5,323 nt of DNA from Oscillospiraceae bacterium (GTDB lineage Bacteria > Bacillota > Clostridia > Oscillospirales > Ruminococcaceae), in NCBI GenBank assembly GCA_031271475.1, contig JAISVP010000116.1, forward strand, positions 1-5,323, in the 5' to 3' direction. The number at the start of each line of letters is the position of its first letter. The stretch's first letter is position 1. The position numbers and the translations under genes were made by a program. Below the pieces are notes generated by a model. That model saw only the letters and a program-made list of their open reading frames with translations, was not told the DNA's origin and did no database searches. Positions 1 through 5,323 of the stretch are shown here, in pieces.

Positions 1-1488
1 GGAAACACCGCATCCGAGGACTTTTATTATATCCATGATTATGTCACTTTTAAAGATCTTGCTGTAATCCGCTTTAAGGCAGTTGAGAATCTTGCCCCTT
101 ACTGGGATTACTGCCTGAAACTCGGCATTCCTTGCTAACTTTACCGCACCGAGCGCGGAATCCCCCTCAACGATGTACAGCTCACGCCGCCCAATGTCTT
201 TGGTACGGCAATCCACAAATTTCTGTACCATGTTTGTTACGTCAACATTGCCCGCTAATTTCTTTTTCAGATTCAGCCTTGTGCGTTCGGAACTCTCCCG
301 GCTGCGTTTGTTTATTAGGATTTGTTCGGCAATTTTTGCCGCGTCATCCGGGGTTTCAAGCATATAAATCTCTAATTCGTGTTTTAAAAATTCAGTCATT
401 GCCTCATATATGAATTTATTGTTAATGGCTTTTTTTGTCTGGTTTTCATATGAGGTCACAGTCGAAAAGGAACTTGACACGAGTACAAGACAGTCCTGTA
501 TGTCATTAAATGTGATTTTGGATTCATTTTTGAGATATTTGCCGTTTTGTTTAAGATATGCGTCTATTTGTGAAACAAATGCCTGTTTTACCGCCTTTTC
601 CGGTGAGCCGCCATGTTCTAAAAAGCTGGAGTTATGGTAATATTCCAATGCCTTGTCTATATTTGAAAACGCAAATGCCGCCGAGAGCTTCACCTTGTAT
701 TCAGGCTTGTCTTCACGGTCTTTTCCGCTGCGTTCACACTGACAAAACCGCACCCCTGTCAGTGCGGTTTCCTCCGGGGCAAGCTCTTTTACATAGTCTG
801 TAATGCCGCCCGCATATAAAAATTCCTTTTCCGTATACGTTCCGTCCGGATTCTGCGAACGGTAAACAAACAGTAAATTCGGATTAACTACCGCCTGACG
901 CTTCAGACTGCTTTCAAAAAATTCATCCGGAACATCTATGTCCGTAAATACATCCAAGTCCGGCAGCCAGTGCGTTTTTGTTCCGGTTTTTAAACCGCCT
1001 CTCCGGGTATCGGCGGGCTCCTTTTTCAGTCCTCCGACATTTTCACCTTTTTCAAAATGAATATTGTACTTAAATCCGTCACGCACAACTTCTACGTCCA
1101 TGTAAGCGGATGCAAACTGCGTTGCGCAAAGTCCCAGACCGTTAAGCCCAAGCGCATACTCATACGGGGTATCGGCGTCATATTTACCGCCCGCATACAG
1201 TTCACAGTAAACCAATTCCCAGTTATACCGCTGTTCTACGCTGTTGTAATCTACCGGGCATCCTCTCCCGAAATCTTCAACCGTTACGGAACGGTCATTA
1301 TGTCTTGTGACGGTGATTTTATTCCCGTATCCCGCACGCGCTTCGTCTATGGAATTGGAGATTACCTCAAAAATGGAATGTGCACAGCCATCCGCACCGT
1401 CACTTCCGAAAATGACTCCGGGGCGTTTCCTTACTTTATCCGGGCCTTTCAGCATTGTTATGCTGTCGTTGCCGTAATGCTTTTTCAT
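1..1488 (-). CDS. GyrB/ParE-type type IIA topoisomerase subunit B, divergent; C-terminus cut by window edge
   Basis: This is the ATPase subunit of a type IIA DNA topoisomerase; with an A subunit it would pass DNA duplexes through each other using ATP. I translated 496 open codons from the ATG at 1486-1488 to the window edge. The GHKL ATPase motifs are present: E41, N45 and D48 in FEVISNSIDEA; D72, G74, R75, G76 and P78 in EDFGRGCPVD; a glycine-rich lid at about 114-119 (GLNGLG); GTK at 169-171; and the QTK loop at 350-352. Residue numbers track E. coli GyrB closely at the N-terminus. TOPRIM starts at E441 (EGDSALG), followed by IPVRGKILN at 461-469. The DxD metal motif would lie beyond the edge. 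Odd points are EGDSALG where EGDSAGG is usual, DFGRGC where DNGRGI is usual, and GLNGLG where GLHGVG is usual. Similar divergent proteins occur, as I recall, in Lachnospiraceae beside a ParC/GyrA-like gene. It starts 3 nt after speB. Gyrase versus topoisomerase IV cannot be decided here. Confidence 0.93.
   Translation of the reverse strand, partial: MKKHYGNDSITMLKGPDKVRKRPGVIFGSDGADGCAHSIFEVISNSIDEARAGYGNKITVTRHNDRSVTVEDFGRGCPVDYNSVEQRYNWELVYCELYAGGKYDADTPYEYALGLNGLGLCATQFASAYMDVEVVRDGFKYNIHFEKGENVGGLKKEPADTRRGGLKTGTKTHWLPDLDVFTDIDVPDEFFESSLKRQAVVNPNLLFVYRSQNPDGTYTEKEFLYAGGITDYVKELAPEETALTGVRFCQCERSGKDREDKPEYKVKLSAAFAFSNIDKALEYYHNSSFLEHGGSPEKAVKQAFVSQIDAYLKQNGKYLKNESKITFNDIQDCLVLVSSSFSTVTSYENQTKKAINNKFIYEAMTEFLKHELEIYMLETPDDAAKIAEQILINKRSRESSERTRLNLKKKLAGNVDVTNMVQKFVDCRTKDIGRRELYIVEGDSALGAVKLARNAEFQAVIPVRGKILNCLKADYSKIFKSDIIMDIIKVLGCGVS
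737..770. repeat. Two overlapping, mutually exclusive inverted repeats inside the topoisomerase gene
   Basis: Two perfect inverted repeats share bases. One pairs AAACCGCAC (745-753) with GTGCGGTTT (762-770), a 9-bp stem with an 8-nt loop. The other pairs CACTGACA (737-744) with TGTCAGTG (757-764), an 8-bp stem with a 12-nt loop. Both use 762-764, so only one can form fully at a time. On the coding (minus) strand the first stem ends in TTTT, resembling a weak intrinsic terminator. The region encodes residues of about 240-251, with no known regulatory role. Confidence 0.55.
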
Positions 1489-1491
1489 TTG

Positions 1492-2379
1492 TTACCCCCT
1501 TATGTTATCAACCGGAATGTTCAGGATTATTTCCCTTAATACTTTGCACGCCGCCGCTGTCGAAATGCCGGTATGATCTATATTCGGGGCAAGCTCCGTT
1601 ATATCGGCGGCGATTACGTTATATTTAAAAACTTCACCCAATGCTCCGAGCAGTTCCGTAAACCGCACACCGCCTGCTTCCGGCGTGCCTGTCCCCGGAA
1701 ATTCACCCGGGTCAAGTACGTCAAGATCAACCGTTAAATATATCGGGGCGTTCCCTATTGTTTTAAGTGATTCAGTCAGCCCGTCAAAGTTAAATTTATG
1801 CAGGTCAATGCGTCCGTCCGCCCACAGGAACTCCTCTTTGTCGCCGCTTCTTATTCCGAAACTGTGTATTATTCCCGCGGATTCCGGCAGTATCTCGTAA
1901 CACCGCCGTATAACACACGCATGGGACAGCTTTTCCCCAATGTATTCGTCACGCAAATCCGCATGTGCGTCAAAATGTATTATATGCAGATCCGGGTATT
2001 TATTCACACATGCCTTAACGCTGCCGAAAGTGACGGTGTGTTCGCCTCCTATGCATATGGGGAAACCGCCGTCCGCAAGTATTTCCGCTGTCTGTTTTTC
2101 CACGGCTTTAAGGACTTTTTCCGTGTTCCCGAACGGCAGTTCCAAGTCGCCTAAGTCTGTGAAACTTAAATTTTCCGAATTCTCCGAATTTTCCAAATTT
2201 TTCGAATTCTCCGAATTTGTCAAATTTGTAAAATTTTTCAAATCATTCAAATCCTTGCCGCAGTACGGGCTGTATGTTTCCAGTCCGTAAAATTCATTGC
2301 GTATAGCGGCGGGGCCGAATCTTGCGCCCGGACGGTATGAAGCTGTTCCGTCAAATCCCGCGCCGAATATTTTTACCAT
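1492..2379 (-). CDS. speB: Agmatinase (agmatine ureohydrolase), with a repeat-encoded insertion
   Basis: This ureohydrolase-family enzyme would convert agmatine to putrescine and urea in the cytoplasm, using two Mn ions. The metal ligands are visible: H114 (GGEHT), D137, H139 and D141 (FDAHAD), and D218 and D220 (TVDLDVLDP). The family features RPGARFGPAAIR (residues 16-27), GLETYSPY (32-39), DLGDLELPFG (75-84), SHAC (152-155) and ITELAP (260-265) are also present. At 295 residues it is close to the bacterial agmatinase length, but this hides two differences. The N-terminus starts directly at the first beta strand (MVKIFGAGFDG), apparently shorter than in some relatives. Residues about 43-71 are a low-complexity Asn/Ser/Glu/Leu stretch made by a 9-bp tandem repeat. 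Agmatinase is preferred over arginase, formiminoglutamase or guanidinobutyrase because it sits with speA, speE and speD. The start is supported by AAGGAGAG at 7 nt spacing. Confidence 0.93.
   Translation of the reverse strand: MVKIFGAGFDGTASYRPGARFGPAAIRNEFYGLETYSPYCGKDLNDLKNFTNLTNSENSKNLENSENSENLSFTDLGDLELPFGNTEKVLKAVEKQTAEILADGGFPICIGGEHTVTFGSVKACVNKYPDLHIIHFDAHADLRDEYIGEKLSHACVIRRCYEILPESAGIIHSFGIRSGDKEEFLWADGRIDLHKFNFDGLTESLKTIGNAPIYLTVDLDVLDPGEFPGTGTPEAGGVRFTELLGALGEVFKYNVIAADITELAPNIDHTGISTAAACKVLREIILNIPVDNIRG
1495..1500 (-). promoter_or_regulatory. Ribosome binding site of the topoisomerase gene, inside the end of speB
   Basis: AGGGGG on the minus strand lies 6 nt before the ATG at 1488. 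These six bases are also the last two sense codons of speB (Arg-Gly), just before its TAA at 1492-1494. The overlap favours this ATG and suggests that ribosomes ending speB can start the topoisomerase gene. It is a variant of the AGGAGG consensus, so its strength is uncertain. Confidence 0.65.
2168..2254 (-). repeat. 9-bp tandem repeat (minisatellite) within speB
   Basis: About 9.5 degenerate copies of a 9-bp unit run head to tail. On the plus strand, units include AAATTTTCC (2168), GAATTCTCC (2177 and again 2204), GAATTTTCC (2186), AAATTTTTC (2195 and 2231), GAATTTGTC (2213), AAATTTGTA (2222) and AAATCATTC (2240). The unit is a multiple of three, so speB stays in frame and gains three-residue repeats of the type Asn-Ser/Leu-Glu/Lys (NSE, NLE, NSK). 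Copy-number change would lengthen or shorten the protein by three residues without a frameshift. The insert falls between the GLETYSPY and DLGDLELPFG motifs, in a region expected to be a loop. The tract is AT-rich compared with flanking code. Confidence 0.9.
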
Positions 2380-2386
2380 TTTTTAG

Positions 2387-2394
2387 CTCTCCTT
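2387..2394 (-). promoter_or_regulatory. Ribosome binding site of speB
   Basis: AAGGAGAG on the minus strand stands 7 nt before the speB ATG at 2379, in the 39-nt gap after speE. It is the longest gap and one of the best Shine-Dalgarno matches in the window. It fixes the speB start even though the encoded protein lacks the extra N-terminal residues seen in some agmatinases. Confidence 0.8.
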
Positions 2395-2418
2395 GTGAAA
2401 TCCGGGAGTTCAGACAGT

Positions 2419-3258
2419 TCACCTTAAATTAGAATAATTGTTCGGTAATGCAAAACATCCTTTATGAAGTTCTGTATTGTAATATCGCGTTTTTATGCCT
2501 AAATTATTCCATTGCTGCGCTTTTAAATCCTTTACAGGGTCGAATGTTTCAGACGCAAACCCAAACAGCCAATGCCCGGACGGATAAGTCGGGATATGTG
2601 CCTGATAGACTGCCGCAATCTTAAACAAAGATGAGATCTTTTCATGAACTTTTTCCATGGAATCCGCATATTCGTCATAGAATACACTCTCGTGCTGGTT
2701 AATTAAAATCCCGTCCTGCGCTAACGATTTGTTGCAGTTGCCGTAAAATTCCTTTGTAAAAAGTCCTTCGCCTACGCCGAAAGGATCTGTGGAGTCCACA
2801 ATAATCAGATCGTACACGCCGACCTTGTCCCGTATAAATTTCAACCCGTCTTCATAATACACCGTAACACGCGGGTCGTTAAATCCCACGGCAAGCTTCG
2901 GAAAGTATTCCTTGCAGGTATCCACGACTGCTTTGTCAATTTCTGCTAAATGAATCTTTTCAATGCAGTCATAACGGCACAGTTCCCTCAGTGCACCTCC
3001 GTCACCCGCACCTATCAGCAGGATATTGCGTATTCCCGGATTAACTGCCATTGGGATATGCGTTATCATTTCATGATAAATATATTCGTCTTTTTCTGTC
3101 AGCATAAGATAGCCGTCAAGCACCAGCAGCCGCCCGAATTCATATGACTCGAACACGTCTATGCGCTGGAACTCACTTGTTATGCTTGTTAAATGCCTGT
3201 CCACTTTAATTGAAAACCGCACATTTTCCGTGTGGTTTTCGGTATACCACAGTTCCAT
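2419..3258 (-). CDS. speE: Spermidine synthase (putrescine aminopropyltransferase)
   Basis: This enzyme would transfer the aminopropyl group of decarboxylated S-adenosylmethionine to putrescine, giving spermidine and methylthioadenosine. It has the usual two-part layout: a small N-terminal beta domain (about residues 1-60) and a Rossmann-like methyltransferase-type domain. Visible motifs are LDGYLMLTEKDEYIYHEM (47-64), the nucleotide-binding loop GAGDGG (83-88), the acidic strand end E106, YEDG (135-138, D137), the catalytic DSTDP (155-159, D155 as proton acceptor by family analogy), EGLFTKEFY (164-172) and PTYPSGHW (223-230). The 279-residue length matches Bacillus SpeE. The opening MELWYTE is typical of Bacillota SpeE. 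It starts 14 nt after speA, behind a weak GGGGAT site at 3265-3270. Putrescine as acceptor is inferred from neighbouring speA and speB; homologues can use other diamines. Confidence 0.95.
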   Translation of the reverse strand: MELWYTENHTENVRFSIKVDRHLTSITSEFQRIDVFESYEFGRLLVLDGYLMLTEKDEYIYHEMITHIPMAVNPGIRNILLIGAGDGGALRELCRYDCIEKIHLAEIDKAVVDTCKEYFPKLAVGFNDPRVTVYYEDGLKFIRDKVGVYDLIIVDSTDPFGVGEGLFTKEFYGNCNKSLAQDGILINQHESVFYDEYADSMEKVHEKISSLFKIAAVYQAHIPTYPSGHWLFGFASETFDPVKDLKAQQWNNLGIKTRYYNTELHKGCFALPNNYSNLR

Positions 3259-3264
3259 TCACTT

Positions 3265-3270
3265 ATCCCC
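3265..3270 (-). promoter_or_regulatory. Weak ribosome binding site of speE
   Basis: GGGGAT on the minus strand lies 6 nt before the speE ATG at 3258, in the 14-nt gap after the speA stop (TAA, 3273-3275). It is a poor match to AGGAGG, so speE translation may rely partly on ribosomes arriving from speA. Confidence 0.45.
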
Positions 3271-3272
3271 GC

Positions 3273-4739
3273 TTAGTTTTTACTGCCGATTGTATTTATC
3301 CGCTGTGCCGTCACGTCTTCCGTGCCTGTGAGGAAACATCCCTTTTCTTTGGCATAGCGGATGTATTCAATTATCTGTTCCGTGATTTCTTCGCCGGGTG
3401 CAAGAATCGGGATGCCGGGCGGATAACACATTACAAATTCACCGCTTACTTTCCCTGCCGTTTCATTCAGCGGCACGGATTTCTTATCCGCATAAAAGGC
3501 TTTTTTGGGCGGAATTACCACTTTCGGTTCAATGTACTCGGCGATAGGTTGTTTAATAGGTTCTTTTCCTTTTGTCCGTTTGATTTCTGAAAGAGCCGCT
3601 ATGAGCCGTTCAATTTCCTGCGGACGGTCGCCTGCTGACATAATTGCCAGCAGATTGCCTAAATCCCCGAATTCCGCCTGTATGCCGTATTCGTCACGCA
3701 GAATGTCATATACTTCAATTCCCGCCAATCCGATACCCAATGTATTCACCGAAAGTTTCGTCCTGTCAAACGCGTAACAGTTCCCGCCGTCACACAGCTC
3801 GCTTCCGAATGCGCAGTACCCGCCGAGTTTGTTTATTTCCGATCTTGCATATTCCGCGTATTCAATTACTTTAGCGAAGATCTTTTCACCGTTTAATGCT
3901 AAGTTCTTTCTTGCAAGGTCAAGACTTGCCATAAGCAGATAAGAACCGCTTGTGGTTTGTGTAAGATTTATAATCTGTCCGACATGGGCGGCATTTACCT
4001 TTTCACCGCACAAAAGCAATGAGGACTGCGTTAACGATCCCCCTGTTTTGTGCATACTTACCGCTGACATATCACCGCCCGAACGCATTGCTCCCGGCGG
4101 CATTCCTTCATTTGCACCGGTAAAATAAAAATGCGTCCCGTGTGCTTCGTCTGCAAGCAGGTACATACCGTGTCTGCGGGTTAATTCGGCAATTCCCTTA
4201 ATATCCGGACATATTCCGTAATAAGTCGGGTTGTTAACCAAAACTGCTTTTGCATCCGGATTTGAAAGTATTGCCTGCTCCACACTGCCTGCGGACATAC
4301 CCAGACCTATTCCGATCTTTTCGGATATGCCCGGATCAACATATACCGGCACTGCTCCCGACAGTATCAGTGCGTTTATTGCACTGCGGTGGACATTGCG
4401 CGGCATTATGATTTTATCGCCCGTTTTGCATACGGACATTATCATTGCCTGAACCGCTCCCGTGGTGCCGCCGACTATGAAAAACGCCTCTTTTGCCCCG
4501 AACGCATCCGCGGCAAGTTCCGCGGATTCTTTTATTACGGATACCGGATGGCACAGATTGTCAAGCGGTTTCATTGAGTTAACGTCACACCGCATTGCCT
4601 GCATACCAAGCAGCTGAGTCAATTCCGGATTCCCGCGTCCCCCCTTATGTCCGGGGACGTCAAACGGCACTATTCTGTTTTTTAAATGCGTCCTCAGTGC
4701 ATCCGCAAGAGGAACACTGCATTGGGGGTTTTTAGTCAT
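3273..4739 (-). CDS. speA: PLP-dependent Orn/Lys/Arg decarboxylase, fold type I; likely arginine decarboxylase
   Basis: This would remove the carboxyl group of arginine to give agmatine, the substrate of SpeB encoded in the same operon. It is a pyridoxal-phosphate enzyme of the aspartate aminotransferase fold. The PLP lysine is K231 in SMHKTGGS (228-235). Other active-site motifs are FDVPGHKGG (26-34), GGTTGAVQAMI (90-100), NVHRS (115-119), NPTYYG (170-175) and LADEAHGTHF (195-204) with D197 and H200. The C-terminal domain carries CYPPGIPILAPGE (438-450). At 488 residues it matches the short Bacillus SpeA/YaaO type and lacks the N-terminal wing domain of the long E. coli inducible decarboxylases. 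It is unrelated in fold to E. coli SpeA. Sequence alone does not separate arginine from lysine or ornithine use in this family; the adjacent agmatinase is the argument for arginine. It starts 20 nt after speD. Confidence 0.92.
   Translation of the reverse strand: MTKNPQCSVPLADALRTHLKNRIVPFDVPGHKGGRGNPELTQLLGMQAMRCDVNSMKPLDNLCHPVSVIKESAELAADAFGAKEAFFIVGGTTGAVQAMIMSVCKTGDKIIMPRNVHRSAINALILSGAVPVYVDPGISEKIGIGLGMSAGSVEQAILSNPDAKAVLVNNPTYYGICPDIKGIAELTRRHGMYLLADEAHGTHFYFTGANEGMPPGAMRSGGDMSAVSMHKTGGSLTQSSLLLCGEKVNAAHVGQIINLTQTTSGSYLLMASLDLARKNLALNGEKIFAKVIEYAEYARSEINKLGGYCAFGSELCDGGNCYAFDRTKLSVNTLGIGLAGIEVYDILRDEYGIQAEFGDLGNLLAIMSAGDRPQEIERLIAALSEIKRTKGKEPIKQPIAEYIEPKVVIPPKKAFYADKKSVPLNETAGKVSGEFVMCYPPGIPILAPGEEITEQIIEYIRYAKEKGCFLTGTEDVTAQRINTIGSKN
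4506..4527. repeat. GC-rich inverted repeat inside speA
   Basis: ATCCGCGG (4506-4513) and CCGCGGAT (4520-4527) form a perfect 8-bp stem around a 6-nt loop. It lies in codons for about residues 71-78 (ESAELAAD), a conserved part of the enzyme. On the coding strand no T-run follows, so it is not an intrinsic terminator for this operon. It may be chance or a local mRNA hairpin. Confidence 0.4.
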
Positions 4740-4748
4740 CGCTTTTAA

Positions 4749-4754
4749 ACCTCC
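4749..4754 (-). promoter_or_regulatory. Ribosome binding site of speA
   Basis: GGAGGT on the minus strand lies 9 nt before the speA ATG at 4739, inside the 20-nt gap after the speD stop (TGA, 4760-4762). It is a near-consensus site and fixes the start chosen for speA. Confidence 0.75.
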
Positions 4755-4759
4755 GGTGT

Positions 4760-5323
4760 TCAGTATATGTTCATTCCGCTGAAAATCTCAATCATTTCCT
4801 GACGCAGACGGTTGGTTATATCAAGCCGTACCTTAGGCGGCAGTTCATACACATCCGTATTGAACAGATAGTTCTGAAGCTTCATTTCCGTTTCCTTAAT
4901 GAGCATTTTGGTATGGAATATGTTTGACTGATATACATTAACGTCCGTAGAGTCATATTTGTTAAGGGTTTCCGGTTTGATATAATTCTGTATAGAGGTT
5001 ATGTCATGGTCGATAAAATACTTTTTCCCCGATAAATCTCTTGTAAATCCGCGTACCCGGTAATCAATGGTAATTATATCTGAGTCAAAACTCTCGATAA
5101 GGTAGTCAAGCGTCTTAAGGGGTGAGATTTCTCCGCAGGTTGCCACATCTATGTCCACCCTGAAAGTTGAAATGGAATTGTCGGGGTGGGATTCCGGGAA
5201 TGTATGCACCGTAACATGGCTTTTGTCCAAATGTGCGTGAAGTGTATCACGGAACATCTCCCCCCTGTTGCAGGACGGGTCAATGGAAAGTCCGTCAACT
5301 TCCGCTTCCGCAATCAGAATATT
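4760..5323 (-). CDS. speD: S-adenosylmethionine decarboxylase proenzyme, E. coli-type; N-terminus cut by window edge
   Basis: This pyruvoyl enzyme would decarboxylate S-adenosylmethionine, supplying the aminopropyl donor for SpeE. The frame is open to the right edge: 22 codons precede the Met at 5257, ending CNRGE, so that Met is internal and 187 residues are visible. The self-cleavage site is Lys-Ser in HLDKSH; the serine that becomes the pyruvoyl group is encoded at 5219-5221. From that serine to the stop are 153 residues, as in the alpha chain of E. coli SpeD. Other shared motifs are [26 protein letters not shown] (with the likely catalytic Cys), [25 protein letters not shown] and [15 protein letters not shown]. 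This is the long E. coli-like class, not the short Bacillus SpeH class. Roughly 75-80 residues of the beta chain are missing beyond the edge. It is the first of the five genes visible in transcription order. Confidence 0.95.
   Translation of the reverse strand, partial: NILIAEAEVDGLSIDPSCNRGEMFRDTLHAHLDKSHVTVHTFPESHPDNSISTFRVDIDVATCGEISPLKTLDYLIESFDSDIITIDYRVRGFTRDLSGKKYFIDHDITSIQNYIKPETLNKYDSTDVNVYQSNIFHTKMLIKETEMKLQNYLFNTDVYELPPKVRLDITNRLRQEMIEIFSGMNIY

Noticed and set aside
761..768. AGTGCGGT, resembling the Haemophilus DNA uptake sequence core
   Set aside because: It lacks one base of the AAGTGCGGT core, I noticed only this copy, and the genome looks clostridial.
1057..1539. Open frame of 160 codons on the plus strand, and several shorter plus-strand frames across the window
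   Set aside because: They lie antisense to genes with clear catalytic motifs, have no recognisable domains and no fitting ribosome binding sites. They are shadows of the minus-strand coding.
1940..2290. Plus-strand frame with a Phe-Ser-Glu repeat (FSEFSEFSKFFEF) as a possible repeat protein
   Set aside because: It is the complementary reading of the speB minisatellite; the minus-strand frame is the one with ureohydrolase motifs.
2380..2418. The 39-nt speE-speB gap as a site for an internal promoter or riboswitch
   Set aside because: Too short for a riboswitch; apart from the speB ribosome binding site I see no -35/-10 pair or terminator stem.
3063..3079. Inverted repeat TTATCAT/ATGATAA with a 3-nt loop inside speE
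   Set aside because: It falls in codons for the conserved YHEMITH motif and is explained by the protein sequence; a weak AT-rich stem with no T-run.
4636..4659. Inverted repeat CGTCCCC/GGGGACG inside speA, as a possible terminator
   Set aside because: It encodes the conserved PGHKGGRG motif, has a 10-nt loop and no T-run on the coding strand.
5255..5257. ATG at 5257 as the start of speD
   Set aside because: The frame is open upstream to the window edge, family-like residues (CNRGE) precede it, GGAG abuts the ATG with no spacing, and starting there would remove nearly all of the beta chain of the proenzyme.

Overview
The window looks like a chromosomal segment from a low-to-mid GC Bacillota, most likely a Clostridia member of the Lachnospiraceae/Ruminococcaceae kind. 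This rests on protein style: a SpeE starting MELWYTE, a Bacillus-type fold-I SpeA, and a divergent GyrB/ParE resembling proteins I recall from Lachnospiraceae. It also rests on AGGAGG-like ribosome binding sites. The taxonomic call is an inference from memory, not a search.

All five genes lie on the minus strand and read right to left: speD (4760-5323, start beyond the right edge), speA (3273-4739), speE (2419-3258), speB (1492-2379), then a GyrB/ParE-type topoisomerase B subunit (1-1488, end beyond the left edge). The gaps are 20, 14, 39 and 3 nt. No intergenic terminator or promoter is visible, so this looks like one transcription unit whose promoter lies to the right of the window. No stretch over 39 nt is without a gene. 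Open frames on the plus strand are antisense shadows.

The four spe genes make a complete arginine-to-spermidine route. SpeA would decarboxylate arginine to agmatine. SpeB would hydrolyse agmatine to putrescine and urea. SpeD would make decarboxylated S-adenosylmethionine. SpeE would transfer its aminopropyl group to putrescine to give spermidine. The last gene encodes the ATPase and start of the TOPRIM domain of a type IIA topoisomerase subunit with unusual motif variants. Its ribosome binding site is inside the last codons of speB, so the two may be translationally coupled.

The most unusual local structures are a 9-bp tandem repeat inside speB, adding an Asn/Ser/Glu-rich stretch of about 30 residues to the enzyme, and two overlapping, mutually exclusive perfect inverted repeats inside the topoisomerase gene. 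I see no mobile element, CRISPR array, RNA gene or clearly new defence system.
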